This document shows, one piece after another, positions 42,878 to 51,943 of a stretch of DNA of 64,000 nucleotides (its first letter is position 1; every line of letters begins with the position of its first letter). The stretch comes from Deltaproteobacteria bacterium (GTDB lineage Bacteria; Lernaellota; Lernaellaia; JACKCT01). The notes under the pieces are model-generated. The model saw only the letters and a list, made by a program, of their open reading frames with translations. It had not been told where the DNA came from and ran no database searches. Location: the NCBI GenBank assembly GCA_020633895.1, contig JACKCT010000007.1, positions 62,001 through 126,000 on the forward strand. Direction: 5' to 3'. The position numbers were made by a program, and so were the translations under genes.

Positions 42878-43729
42878 ATGACAAGGTCCGAGAAGGATAT
42901 GACACCCGAACTGCGCCAAAATCGCCCCCCGTCGAGCCCGGGATTCCGTCTGGGAACCCGCGAGAAGGCGGCGTTGGGCGCGCTGCTGACGGTGCTGTTG
43001 TTCTCGGCGCTGTGCGGCACGGCTCATGCCCAAAGCTCGGGCGCGGCGGTGTCCATTCCCAAGGTCAGCTTCGCGGTGGAACCGGCCGACAATCCCCAGG
43101 ATCTGACCACCGCCGTCAAGATCATGCTGCTCATGACGGTGCTGGCCCTGGCGCCGTCGATCCTGGTGATGATGACGTGTTTCACGCGCATCACGGTGGT
43201 GCTCGGCTTTCTGCGCCAAGCCCTGGGGACGCACCAGGTGCCGTCCAATCAAGTCGTGATCGGCCTGGGCCTGTTTCTGACGCTGTTCATCATGTTGCCG
43301 GCGTTTCAGAAGGTCTACGACGACGCCTACGTGCCCTACGCCAACGAAGAGATCGGTTACGAGGAAGCCATCGACCGGGGCATGTCGCCCTTGCGGGATT
43401 TCATGCTGCGTCAGACGCGGGAAAAGGATCTGGGGCTGTTCATGAAGGTCAGCCACAATCCCAAGCCCACGACCGTCGCTGACATCCCGAACCACGTGAT
43501 CATCCCCGCGTTCATCCTCAGCGAGCTGAAAACCTCGTTCATCATCGGGTTCATGATCTATCTGCCGTTCCTCATCATCGACCTGGTCATCGCCGCGATC
43601 CTGATGAGCATGGGCATGATGATGCTCCCGCCGGTGATGATCTCGCTGCCGTTCAAGTTGCTGATCTTCGTGCTGGCCGACGGCTGGTATCTGCTGGTCG
43701 GTTCGCTGGTGGAATCGTTCCACGTCTAA
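42878..43729 (+). CDS. fliP: Flagellar export gate protein FliP
   Basis: The 283-residue precursor has a cleavable signal (GALLTVLLFSALCGTAHA) and the FliP core: AVKIMLLMTVLALAPSILVM, TCFTRITVVLGFLRQALGT, and the C-terminal SELKTSFIIGFMIYLPFLII and MMMLPPVMISLPFKLLIFVL helices. FliP forms the pentameric export gate with FliQ and FliR. The start is uncertain: ATG 42878 lacks a ribosome site and ATG 42899 has AGAAGG only two bases before it. Confidence 0.95.
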   Translation: MTRSEKDMTPELRQNRPPSSPGFRLGTREKAALGALLTVLLFSALCGTAHAQSSGAAVSIPKVSFAVEPADNPQDLTTAVKIMLLMTVLALAPSILVMMTCFTRITVVLGFLRQALGTHQVPSNQVVIGLGLFLTLFIMLPAFQKVYDDAYVPYANEEIGYEEAIDRGMSPLRDFMLRQTREKDLGLFMKVSHNPKPTTVADIPNHVIIPAFILSELKTSFIIGFMIYLPFLIIDLVIAAILMSMGMMMLPPVMISLPFKLLIFVLADGWYLLVGSLVESFHV

Positions 43730-43745
43730 ACCAAGGAGTTCGCCC

Positions 43746-44015
43746 GTGACCATCGAATCCGTAATGACCTTGGCGCGAATGGCCGTGGAGACCTCGATGG
43801 CCGTGGCGGCGCCGATCCTGATGGCGGGACTGGTGGCGGGCCTGGGCATTTCGGTGTTTCAGGCCGTCACGCAGATCAACGAAATGACGTTGACCTTCAT
43901 TCCCAAGATCATCGCCGTCGGCCTGGTCATCGCGGTTTTTTACAAGTTCATGATGAACCACATGCTCGACTTCACGGTGCGCATGTTCACCACCTTTCCC
44001 GCGATGATCCGATAA
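43746..44015 (+). CDS. fliQ: Flagellar export gate protein FliQ
   Basis: The 89-residue product has two transmembrane helices separated by the conserved QAVTQINEMTLTFIPKIIAV segment. It starts at GTG 43746, with AGGAG eight bases upstream, 16 bases after fliP. FliQ packs around the FliP ring in the type III export gate. Confidence 0.95.
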   Translation: MTIESVMTLARMAVETSMAVAAPILMAGLVAGLGISVFQAVTQINEMTLTFIPKIIAVGLVIAVFYKFMMNHMLDFTVRMFTTFPAMIR

Positions 44016-44019
44016 ACCC

Positions 44020-44820
44020 ATGTGGCCCGCGTTTCCCCCGGACCAACTCGTCGTCTTCTTCCTGATCTTCTTTCGCATCCTGGCGGTGCTGATGCTTCTG
44101 CCGGTCTTCTCGGCGCGCACCGTCTATGACCCGGCCAAGCTGGGTCTGGCGTTTTTCATGGCGATCGTGACGACCAGCTTCCTGCAGGGCCATGACGCCA
44201 TGCCCCTGGCCAACGACGTGCCGATGGATTTCGGCGGCTTGGTCCTGGCCATCGCGGGCGAGATTTTCCTGGGCGTGACGATGGGCTTCGTCGTGACCGT
44301 CGCGATCGACGCGATCAACTACGCGGGCAACGTGGCGGGTTTCGAAATGGGCCTGACCGTCGCCAACGCCATCGACCCGTCCTCGGGCCTGCAAAACTCG
44401 ATCATCTCCAACTTCTACGTCATGTTCGCCTCGATGATTTTCATCGTCACCGGGCTCTATCTCAAATTCGTCGAGGGCATCGTCGCCGGATTCCTGAAAG
44501 TAGGACCGGGACAGGTGATCGTCTCGGCCGGGTCGCTGCATTCGCTGGTGGAGTTGGGAGGGACGATCTTCGTGGGCGCCGTGAGCATCGGCGCGCCGTG
44601 GATCATCGTTCTGTTGCTCGCCAAGGTTTCCCTGGGACTCATGGCCCGCACCTTTCCCCAAATGAATGTGTTCTTCGTCGGCTTTCCGCTGACGATCGGC
44701 CTGGGTCTGTTCATCTTCGCCGTGTCGCTGCCGTTCGCGTACGCGGCGATTTACGCCACGCTGGAAGGCTCGTTGACGCCGTTTTGGGCGGCCATCAAAG
44801 CCGCGGCGCCGGGCTCGTAG
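44020..44820 (+). CDS. fliR: Flagellar export gate protein FliR
   Basis: The 266-residue protein has about six hydrophobic helices, with FFLIFFRILAVLMLLPVFSA, AGEIFLGVTMGFVVTVAIDA, and LLAKVSLGLMARTFPQMNVF typical of FliR, including the conserved PQMNVFFVGFPL block. It forms one subunit of the FliP5-FliQ4-FliR1 gate. It starts four bases after fliQ and ends 12 bases before flhB; it is not fused to flhB as in some clades. Confidence 0.95.
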   Translation: MWPAFPPDQLVVFFLIFFRILAVLMLLPVFSARTVYDPAKLGLAFFMAIVTTSFLQGHDAMPLANDVPMDFGGLVLAIAGEIFLGVTMGFVVTVAIDAINYAGNVAGFEMGLTVANAIDPSSGLQNSIISNFYVMFASMIFIVTGLYLKFVEGIVAGFLKVGPGQVIVSAGSLHSLVELGGTIFVGAVSIGAPWIIVLLLAKVSLGLMARTFPQMNVFFVGFPLTIGLGLFIFAVSLPFAYAAIYATLEGSLTPFWAAIKAAAPGS

Positions 44821-44832
44821 AAAGGAGGATCG

Positions 44833-45909
44833 GTGGCCTCCGAGGACGACCAGGAAAAAACCGAACAACCGACCGCAAAAAAACTGGAGAAAGCGCGGGA
44901 GGAAGGCCAGGTCGCCCAATCCCAGGAGATCCCGACAGTCGTTGTCCTCGGGGTCTCCTTGCTGGTCTTCGTTTACGCGGGCTTCTGGATGTGGCAGCGG
45001 GCCATCGCCTTGACGCAGGACATTTTCCGTCGCGGTTTGCTGCTTGAGATCGAACCCCAGTCCCTGATGTCGGTGCTCTCGCCTTATGCGTTGGACATGG
45101 CGCTGATGGTGTCTCCGTTGATCCTGGCCATCGCCATCGCCGGGTCGGCGTCCTACGTGGGCCAGTTCGGCTTTCTTGTTTCCACCAAGGCCATCACGCC
45201 GGACATCTCCAAGATCAATCCCGTCAGCGGATTCAAACGACTGTTCTCCCTCAAGGCCATCTTCGACGCGGTCAAGGGCTCGGCGAAGATCATCATCATC
45301 GGCGCCATCGCCTGGTCGTTTGTTCAGGACCGCATTCCGGCGCTGTTGATGTTGTCCGGCATGGAGCCCGGGCAGATCATGAGCGTCTTCTGGCAACTGG
45401 CCCAGGCCCTGACCATGCGCGTCGTCGGCGCCCTGCTGATCCTGGCGATCATCGACTACCTCTATCAAAAGTACGATTTCACCGAGCGTCAGAAGATGAC
45501 CAAGCAGGAGATCAAGGACGAGTTCAAGAACACCGAGGGTGATCCCAAGGTCAAATCACGCATCCGTCGCATTCAGATGGAGATGGCCCACAAGCGCATG
45601 ATGCAGGAAGTCCCCAAGGCCGACGTGGTCATCACCAACCCGACGCACTTTTCCGTCGCCATTCGCTACGACAAGGAAACGGGCGACGCCCCGGTGGTGG
45701 TCGCCAAGGGCGCCGATCTGGTCGCCTTCAAGATTCGCGAAATCGCCGGCGACAACGGCGTGCCCATCCTGGAACGCAAGGAACTGGCACGGGAATTGTA
45801 CAAAGTCTGCAAGCTGGGACAGGCCGTCCCGATGCGCCTCTACCAGGCCGTCGCCGAAGTCCTGGCTTATGTGTACCGGCTCAATGATCGGAAAGGGAAA
45901 ACGGCATGA
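44833..45909 (+). CDS. flhB: Flagellar export switch protein FlhB
   Basis: The 358-residue protein has four membrane helices in the N-terminal 210 residues and the cytoplasmic autocleavage domain with NPTH at residues 269-272 (VVITNPTHFSVAIRYD). Self-cleavage between Asn and Pro switches export from rod/hook to filament substrates. It starts at GTG 44833 after a strong AGGAGG, and its stop overlaps the flhA start as ATGA. A second, stand-alone copy of its C-terminal domain is encoded at 53228. Confidence 0.96.
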   Translation: MASEDDQEKTEQPTAKKLEKAREEGQVAQSQEIPTVVVLGVSLLVFVYAGFWMWQRAIALTQDIFRRGLLLEIEPQSLMSVLSPYALDMALMVSPLILAIAIAGSASYVGQFGFLVSTKAITPDISKINPVSGFKRLFSLKAIFDAVKGSAKIIIIGAIAWSFVQDRIPALLMLSGMEPGQIMSVFWQLAQALTMRVVGALLILAIIDYLYQKYDFTERQKMTKQEIKDEFKNTEGDPKVKSRIRRIQMEMAHKRMMQEVPKADVVITNPTHFSVAIRYDKETGDAPVVVAKGADLVAFKIREIAGDNGVPILERKELARELYKVCKLGQAVPMRLYQAVAEVLAYVYRLNDRKGKTA

Positions 45910-47975
45910 GTGACGAAGCTTTACCGGCCGCCAAGTCTCCCGCGGTGGTTTTGGCCGCGGTCATGGTGGGCATCCTGTTCGTCATGATTTTGCCGATTCC
46001 CACCTTCCTGCTTGACGCACTTTTGACGCTTTCGATCACGCTGGGCATCTTCATCCTGCTCGTGGCGCTCAACGCCGGTTCGCCGCTGGAATTTTCGTCG
46101 TTCCCGTCGCTGCTTCTGGTGGCGACGCTCTTTCGCCTGTCGCTCAACGTCTGCTCCACGCGTTTGATCCTGCTGCACGGCAACGAAGGATCCTCGGCGG
46201 CCGGCAAGGTCATCGAGGCCTTCGGCATGTTTGTGGTGGGCGGAAACTACGTGGTGGGCGTCATCGTCTTCACGGTCCTGGTCGTCATCAATTTCGTGGT
46301 CATCACCAAAGGTTCGGGGCGCATCGCGGAGGTGGCGGCCCGATTTACCTTGGACGCCATGCCCGGCAAGCAGATGGCCATCGACGCCGACATGAACTCG
46401 GGCCTGATCGACGAGCAGACCGCCCGCAAGCGGCGCAAGGAAATCGAAAACCAGGCCGACTTCTACGGCGCCATGGACGGTGCGTCCAAGTTTGTGCGCG
46501 GCGACGCGGTGGCCGGCATCGTTATCACGCTGGTCAACGTTATCGGCGGCTTCGTCATCGGCGTGGCCCAACAGAAAATGGCCTTGGGCGAAGCGGCGTC
46601 GGTTTACACGATCCTGTCGGTCGGCGACGGTCTGGTCAGCCAGATCCCGGCGCTGATCATCTCCACCGCCGCCGGTATTGTCGTTACCCGCGCGGCCGGG
46701 GATTCGGACCTGGCCGGGTCCATCGTGGGCCAGCTTTTCGGCAAGTCGCGCATCTTCTTCTTCACCGCCGCGATCCTGGGCTTCTTCGCCATCGTGCCGG
46801 GCATGCCCGCCGCGCCGTTCTTCCTGCTCGCGCTCGCCGCGTTTCTCTACGCCATGCGACTGCGGGGCACGGAGACCATCCAGGCTCAGCAGGAAGAAGA
46901 GCAAAAGCAGATCGAAGGGCAGGTCGAGGCGCCGCCCGAGCGCATGGAAGACCTGCTGGAAATGGACCTGATCGAGTTGGAGATCGGCTACGGCCTGATC
47001 CACCTGGTCGACAAGGAGCAGGGCGGCGAATTGCTGGAGAAGGTCAAGGCGATCCGTCGTCAGGTCGCGCAGAAGATCGGCATGATCGTTCCGCCGATCC
47101 ACATCCGCGACAATCTCCAGCTCAAACCCGGCCAGTATCGCATCCTCATCAAGGGCGTGGAGATCGGCTCGGGCGAATTGATGAACGACAGATTTTTGGC
47201 GATGGACGCGGGCACCGTCGATAAACCGATCAACGGCATCCCGACGACCGAACCCGCTTTCGGCCTTCCGGCCCTTTGGATCAACAAGAAGGACGCGGAA
47301 AAGGCCCGTTTCTCCGGCTACACGGTGGTGGACCTGGCGACCGTCATCACCACCCATCTATCCGAAATCTTTAGGGTTCATGCCCACGAGCTGCTCAGCC
47401 GTCAGGACGTCTCGGAGCTTCTGGAAAACTTCGGCAAGAAATATCCGAAGGTCGTCTCCGAGTTGGTCCCGAATTTGCTCTCCCTGGGCGGCGTGCAGAA
47501 GGTGCTGCAAAATCTTGTCAAAGAGGAGATCCCGGTGCGGGATATGCTGACGATTCTGGAAGCCCTGGCCGATCACGCGTCGGTGACAAAGGATCCGGAT
47601 ATCCTCACCGAATACGTCCGCCAGGCCCTGGCGCGCACCGTGACCGACATGCACGTCAACAAGGACGGCACCCTGGCGCTGGTGACGCTCGACGCGTCGC
47701 TGGAGCATCGCCTCACCGAGTCGGTGCAAAGCGCCGGCAACACGTCCTATCTCAACCTGGATCCCGAAACCGCCCAGCGCATGATCCAATCGCTGGAGGC
47801 CAGCATGGGCCGATTCAGCAATATGGGACTGCGTCCGATCCTGCTGACCAACCCGGTGGTGCGAGGCCACCTGAAGCGTTTCCTCGAAAAGTTTCTGCCC
47901 AGTTGGGTGATCTTGTCCCACAACGAGATTCACGCCAAGGCCAAGATCTATTCGCTGGGCACCGTGGAGCTTTAA
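45906..47975 (+). CDS. flhA: Flagellar export protein FlhA
   Basis: This 689-residue protein has about eight membrane helices in the first 310 residues, then the FHIPEP signature region (GKQMAIDADMNSGLIDEQ, ADFYGAMDGASKFVRGDAVA). The large cytoplasmic domain (about 340-689) includes GIPTTEPAFGLPALWI and LLTNPVVRGHLKRFLEKFLP, forming the nonameric ring that docks chaperone-substrate complexes and helps proton-driven export. It is followed by flhF after one base. Confidence 0.97.
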   Translation: MSDEALPAAKSPAVVLAAVMVGILFVMILPIPTFLLDALLTLSITLGIFILLVALNAGSPLEFSSFPSLLLVATLFRLSLNVCSTRLILLHGNEGSSAAGKVIEAFGMFVVGGNYVVGVIVFTVLVVINFVVITKGSGRIAEVAARFTLDAMPGKQMAIDADMNSGLIDEQTARKRRKEIENQADFYGAMDGASKFVRGDAVAGIVITLVNVIGGFVIGVAQQKMALGEAASVYTILSVGDGLVSQIPALIISTAAGIVVTRAAGDSDLAGSIVGQLFGKSRIFFFTAAILGFFAIVPGMPAAPFFLLALAAFLYAMRLRGTETIQAQQEEEQKQIEGQVEAPPERMEDLLEMDLIELEIGYGLIHLVDKEQGGELLEKVKAIRRQVAQKIGMIVPPIHIRDNLQLKPGQYRILIKGVEIGSGELMNDRFLAMDAGTVDKPINGIPTTEPAFGLPALWINKKDAEKARFSGYTVVDLATVITTHLSEIFRVHAHELLSRQDVSELLENFGKKYPKVVSELVPNLLSLGGVQKVLQNLVKEEIPVRDMLTILEALADHASVTKDPDILTEYVRQALARTVTDMHVNKDGTLALVTLDASLEHRLTESVQSAGNTSYLNLDPETAQRMIQSLEASMGRFSNMGLRPILLTNPVVRGHLKRFLEKFLPSWVILSHNEIHAKAKIYSLGTVEL

Positions 47976-47976
47976 G

Positions 47977-49356
47977 ATGCAGATCAAGACCTATCGCGCC
48001 CCCAGCATGAAAGCCGCCATCGCCGCCGTCAAAGAGGGTCTGGGCCCGGATGCGGTGGTGCTGTCCACGCGCACGATTCGCGGGGACAATCCGCTCCTGG
48101 GCAAGAGCGCCATCGAGATCACCGCCGCCCTGGACCCGGATGTCGCCCGCGAAGCCGCGGTGAACGCCCGTCCCAAGGACACAGGGCGCGTCAATGTGAT
48201 GCTCGACGACGGGCCGATGGGCGCCATGGCCGACACCCTGATCGCCGCCAGCACGCCGTCTCCCGCCCGAAGCAATGGGCACGCCAACGGCCGAGCCAAC
48301 GGTCACGGCTACACCCACGACGGCGCCTCGGCGTCCCATGCCCCGATCAAGTCGTCGCGCGACCTGATGAAAGAGGCGCGGGATCGGGCCCTGCGTGGGG
48401 AATTCACCGCCGAGCCCGGCTTGCAGGACCGCATCGAGCTTCTGACCGAGCAAGTGCAGCGCCTGGCTCAGATGATGGGGCAGGGTTCTCCCGAACAGGC
48501 CCGCGCGGCCCAGGACCTGATTCCCTCCCTGGCTGACATCGCCCGCACCTGCGCCCCGGAGCGCCCGGCGGCCTATGACGCCCTGATGGCCCAATTGCTC
48601 GACTCGGCGGTGGAGCACGAACTGGCCGACCGGATCATCCGAGACGCCATGACCGGCGTGGACAATCCCGCAATGGTCGACGATTTCACGGCCCTCGAAC
48701 ACGTCGCTCAGCAGATCATGGACCGGACGCACCTGTTCGATCCCTTCGAAGCGGTCGGCCAGCGGCAAGTGCGTTGCGCGTTTGTGGGCGCGACGGGGGT
48801 GGGAAAAACGACGACTCTCGCCAAACTCGCCAGTTCTCACGTTCTCGATCGCGGCCGTCGGGCGGCGTTCTTTACCATCGACACCTTCCGCGTCGGCGCC
48901 GTGGAGCAGCTTCGCACCTACGCGCGCATCCTGGGCGTGCCGCTGGAGATCATCCGCAGCGAAGAAGAGATGGCCGAAAAGCTCGCCAAGCACGCGGACA
49001 AGGACGGCATCTTTGTCGATACCGCCGGTGTCTCGCAGAAAGACACGCCCCTGATCAACAAGATGGCCGATTGCCTGCACGGCCACGCCATGATGGACAT
49101 CCATCTGGTCGCCTCGGCCACGACCCAATACAAGGACCTGCTCGAGATCGCCGAGAACTACGGCCGTCTTCCGATCACCAGCCTGATCGGCACCAAGCTC
49201 GACGAGTCCAACGCCATGGGCGGCATCTACAACCTGATGCACAAATACAACTGGCCGCTATCGTATTTCACCATCGGCCAGAACGTTCCCGACGATATCG
49301 AAAAGGCCACCAGCGAACGGGTCTGCGATCAATTGTTGGATATCACCGCGCATTGA
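47977..49356 (+). CDS. flhF: Flagellar biosynthesis SRP-like GTPase FlhF
   Basis: The 459-residue protein begins MQIKTYRAPSMKAAIAAVKE, the conserved FlhF B-domain start, followed by a low-complexity Asn/Gly/His linker. The NG GTPase domain occupies the C-terminal half, with P-loop GATGVGKTTTLAKLA near 270-284, TIDTFRVGAVEQLRTYA, FVDTAGVSQKD and GTKLDESNAMG. FlhF recruits early flagellar parts to the cell pole in polar flagellates. It shares a TGATG junction with flhG. Confidence 0.95.
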   Translation: MQIKTYRAPSMKAAIAAVKEGLGPDAVVLSTRTIRGDNPLLGKSAIEITAALDPDVAREAAVNARPKDTGRVNVMLDDGPMGAMADTLIAASTPSPARSNGHANGRANGHGYTHDGASASHAPIKSSRDLMKEARDRALRGEFTAEPGLQDRIELLTEQVQRLAQMMGQGSPEQARAAQDLIPSLADIARTCAPERPAAYDALMAQLLDSAVEHELADRIIRDAMTGVDNPAMVDDFTALEHVAQQIMDRTHLFDPFEAVGQRQVRCAFVGATGVGKTTTLAKLASSHVLDRGRRAAFFTIDTFRVGAVEQLRTYARILGVPLEIIRSEEEMAEKLAKHADKDGIFVDTAGVSQKDTPLINKMADCLHGHAMMDIHLVASATTQYKDLLEIAENYGRLPITSLIGTKLDESNAMGGIYNLMHKYNWPLSYFTIGQNVPDDIEKATSERVCDQLLDITAH

Positions 49357-50285
49357 TGCGCCAAGCCGAGGGCATGATGGACCAAGCCGTGCAACTCCGC
49401 GAACGAGCCCGAGCCGCTCACCAGGCTCAGCGAATGGGCCAGTTTCCCATGGCCGGACCCCAAGCGGGTCGCCCCCTGCGCACCATCGCCGTGACCAGCG
49501 GCAAGGGCGGGGTGGGCAAGTCCAATGTCACCGCCAACCTGGCGATCGCCTTGGCCAAGCAAGGCCAGCGGGTAATGATCCTGGATGCCGATCTGGGGCT
49601 GGCGAATATGGATGTGTTGCTGGGCCTGACCCCTCGGCACACGGTCGCCGACATTCTCTCCGGCGAAAAGCGCCTGGCCGACGTGATCGTCGACGGGCCG
49701 GGCGGGGTGCGCATTCTGCCCGGCGGGTCGGGGCTGCAAAACCTGACGCATCTGGACGAAGACGAGCGGATGCATCTGCTGGCCGAGTTCGAGGCGTTCG
49801 AGGAACCGGTGGATGTGATGCTCATCGACACCGGCGCGGGCATCGGTCGGAACGTCACCTATTTCACCACCGCCGCCCAACAGGTGCTGATCGTGGTGAC
49901 TCCCGAGCCGACGAGCATCACCGACGCCTACGCGGTGATGAAAGTCCTGTCCACGCAGTATGGCGAGAACCGCTTTCTCTTGCTGCCCAATAATGTGCCC
50001 AACGAAGCCGCCGGAAAGCGCATCTATCAGGACCTGACCCGCGTGGCCGAGCGCTTCCTGAATATCTCCATTGACCTGGTGGGTTATGTGCCCAACGACC
50101 GGAACATCCCTCGGTCGGTTCGGCGTCAACAACCCGTCTCCCTGGCCTATCCCGACAGCCCCGCGAGTCAATCCTTTGACGTTTTGGCGGGACACCTGCT
50201 CACCCATGCCAAGCCCTCCGGGCCCAAGGGCAACCTCCAATTCATGTGGCGGCGCGTCCTGGCCGGCGCGGAAGGGGTGGCGTAA
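49356..50285 (+). CDS. flhG: Flagellar number regulator FlhG (MinD/ParA-like ATPase)
   Basis: The 309-residue protein has the deviant Walker A motif VTSGKGGVGKSNVTANLAI near residue 48, LDADLGLANMDVLLG and MLIDTGAGIGRNV, typical of FlhG/FleN/YlxH. The N-terminal QAVQLRERARAA stretch resembles the DQAxxLR motif that activates FlhF GTPase. FlhG limits flagellar number and, in some species, restrains sigma-54 activators. The start is ATG 49356, overlapping the flhF stop; the longer frame upstream is inside flhF. Confidence 0.95.
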   Translation: MRQAEGMMDQAVQLRERARAAHQAQRMGQFPMAGPQAGRPLRTIAVTSGKGGVGKSNVTANLAIALAKQGQRVMILDADLGLANMDVLLGLTPRHTVADILSGEKRLADVIVDGPGGVRILPGGSGLQNLTHLDEDERMHLLAEFEAFEEPVDVMLIDTGAGIGRNVTYFTTAAQQVLIVVTPEPTSITDAYAVMKVLSTQYGENRFLLLPNNVPNEAAGKRIYQDLTRVAERFLNISIDLVGYVPNDRNIPRSVRRQQPVSLAYPDSPASQSFDVLAGHLLTHAKPSGPKGNLQFMWRRVLAGAEGVA

Positions 50286-50474
50286 GTGTCGTCGAATAAT
50301 AGGAAAATCCTCGCCGCGATTGTGGCGAGTGTGTTTATTTTGTCGACTGTGACAGGTGTGGCTTTTTCGGTTTCTCCCACAACTGTGATTTTAAGGGCAA
50401 TGGGCATGGCCTTTGCAGCCGGAATGGGCGCTGGATTGATCATCGTTATCTTCGAAAGGATCTGGGTGAAGTGA
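50286..50474 (+). CDS. Small two-helix membrane protein between flhG and fliA
   Basis: A 62-codon frame starts with GTG immediately after the flhG stop and ends overlapping the fliA start (TGATG). The protein has two hydrophobic helices (ILAAIVASVFILSTVTGVAF and AMGMAFAAGMGAGLIIVIFE). Tight packing with no gaps on either side makes translation likely. Its base composition is noticeably more AT-rich than its neighbours. No family is recognised, so I assign no function. Some polar flagellates have small membrane ORFs here, but I cannot show homology. Confidence 0.6.
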   Translation: MSSNNRKILAAIVASVFILSTVTGVAFSVSPTTVILRAMGMAFAAGMGAGLIIVIFERIWVK

Positions 50475-51268
50475 TGCAGGAAGCCCAATTGCCGCAAGTC
50501 ACGCTGGAAAGCTGGCAGGACTGCCCGCCGGAACAACGCGATCACCTTCGGGCCGAACTGATCAAGAAGTACACGCCGCTGATCAAGCTGGTGGCCATGC
50601 GCATCATCCGCAAACTCCCGCCCCAGATCGAGTTGGACGACCTGATCAACACGGGTGTGCTGGGCATGATGGACGCCATCGAGAAGTACGATCCCAATCG
50701 AGACATCAAGTTTGAGACCTACGCCGAATTCCGCATCCGCGGCGCGATTTTGGATGAATTGCGTTCGCTGGATTGGGTTCCCCGGTCGATCCGTTCCCGT
50801 CTCAATGAGTTGGAGCGCACCTATCAGGAGCTGGAGGCCAAGCTGGGCCGCCCGGCCACCGACGACGAAGTCGCCCACGCGATGAATCTGTCCCAGGATG
50901 AGTATTTCGAGCTGGTCAACAAGGCGAACGGCGTCACGCTGGTGAGCCTGGACGACCTGGGCAACAAGTCCGGCAACAACGCGGCGCAGAAGCGCAATTT
51001 CCTGGAGTATTTCCGTACGCCCAACCAGGAAAGCGTCGTCAGCCTGATGAATATGAAGGAAATCAAGAGCATCCTGGCCGAGGCCATCGAGGATCTGCCG
51101 AAAAACGAGCGCTTCGTGGTCTCCATGTACTACTTCGACGAATTGACCATGAAGGAGATCGGTCTGATTCTGGGCATCACCGAGTCCCGCGTCAGCCAGA
51201 TCCACAACAAATGCATCATGCGCCTGCGGGGGAAACTTAAGCGTCGCATGTCCGACATTGCTTCCTGA
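50474..51268 (+). CDS. fliA: Flagellar RNA polymerase sigma factor FliA (sigma-28)
   Basis: The product is about 264 residues. Region 2 is clear (KYTPLIKLVAMRIIRKLPP, LDDLINTGVLGMMDAIEKYD, FRIRGAILDELRSLDWVPRS), region 3 follows, and region 4 has MKEIGLILGITESRVSQIHN as the -35-binding helix-turn-helix. The pattern DELRSLDWVPRS is distinctive for FliA/WhiG-type sigma factors. FliA should drive the flgM-flgN-flgK promoter at 61498. It starts at ATG 50474 (or GTG 50471) overlapping the upstream stop and is followed by a hairpin. Confidence 0.95.
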   Translation: MQEAQLPQVTLESWQDCPPEQRDHLRAELIKKYTPLIKLVAMRIIRKLPPQIELDDLINTGVLGMMDAIEKYDPNRDIKFETYAEFRIRGAILDELRSLDWVPRSIRSRLNELERTYQELEAKLGRPATDDEVAHAMNLSQDEYFELVNKANGVTLVSLDDLGNKSGNNAAQKRNFLEYFRTPNQESVVSLMNMKEIKSILAEAIEDLPKNERFVVSMYYFDELTMKEIGLILGITESRVSQIHNKCIMRLRGKLKRRMSDIAS

Positions 51269-51307
51269 TTCTCGTCACTTCCCGCATACCAACCTTCAAG
51301 TTCCGTT

Positions 51308-51339
51308 CCCGTCCTGCCGATACTTCGGCATGGGACGGG
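51308..51339 (+). promoter_or_regulatory. Long imperfect hairpin between fliA and the CheY-like gene
   Basis: CCCGTCC and GGACGGG form an outer 7-bp stem, and TGCCGA/TCGGCA an inner 6-bp stem with a TACT loop and a two-base bulge. It is followed by a weakly T-rich stretch (51340-51351), so it may be an intrinsic terminator or attenuator for the fliL-fliA operon; it is only about 20 bases before the next start codon. Confidence 0.55.
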
Positions 51340-51361
51340 TTCGTCCATTTTGGAGCCGCGG

Positions 51362-51928
51362 ATGCAAGTGAACAGTGAAATGAAAATTCTGGTGGTGGAC
51401 GACTTCGCGACGATGCGTCGGATCGTCAAGGATCTGCTGCGTCAATGCGGCTTCACCAATATCGTTGAAGCCAATGACGGTTCGACGGCTCTCCAGATGA
51501 TATACTCGGATCAGGTCGAACTGATTATCTCCGACTGGAACATGCCGAAGATGACGGGCCTGGAACTGCTTCGGGCCGTGCGTCACGATCCCATCACTCA
51601 GCACCTGCCGTTTTTGATGATCACCGCGGAGGCCGACGCGGAGCGCGTCGTCCAGGCGATTCGATCGGGCGTGACCAACTACATCGTCAAGCCGTTCAGC
51701 GCCGACGTGCTGCAAAAGAAGCTCGATCAACTCTTCGTCAACGAGGCGACGGCTCAGGACGGGGCTAAGAAGGATGGTTCGGCCGATGAAGAGGCCGAGG
51801 AGCCGGTCGATGAATTGGACGCCGCCATCGCCGCCGCGAAAGGCGATGCCTCGCCCGGTGAAGAGGCCGAAACCGACACGTCTTCGGAAAACGCGGTGGA
51901 GGATAATCCTCAGGCCGCCAACTCGTAG
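51362..51928 (+). CDS. CheY-like response regulator with acidic C-terminal tail
   Basis: The 188-residue product contains a full receiver domain in residues 7-127: acidic pair Asp13/Asp14 (ILVVDDFATMRR), phosphoacceptor Asp58 (LIISDWNMPKMTG), Thr88 (MITAEAD) and Lys110 (VKPF). It matches CheY closely. Unlike CheY it continues for about 60 residues in an Ala/Asp/Glu-rich tail. It may bind FliM and FliN here, or act in another chemotaxis-like pathway; no CheA is nearby. The start is ATG 51362, with GGAG six bases upstream. Confidence 0.88.
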   Translation: MQVNSEMKILVVDDFATMRRIVKDLLRQCGFTNIVEANDGSTALQMIYSDQVELIISDWNMPKMTGLELLRAVRHDPITQHLPFLMITAEADAERVVQAIRSGVTNYIVKPFSADVLQKKLDQLFVNEATAQDGAKKDGSADEEAEEPVDELDAAIAAAKGDASPGEEAETDTSSENAVEDNPQAANS

Positions 51929-51943
51929 GACGCAGGAGGGCCC

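Noticed and set aside
45785-45800. Sigma-54-like TGGCAC-N5-TTGTA inside flhB, about 105 bases before flhA
   Set aside because: It lacks the near-invariant GC of the -12 element and is inside coding sequence of a tightly coupled operon; probably chance.
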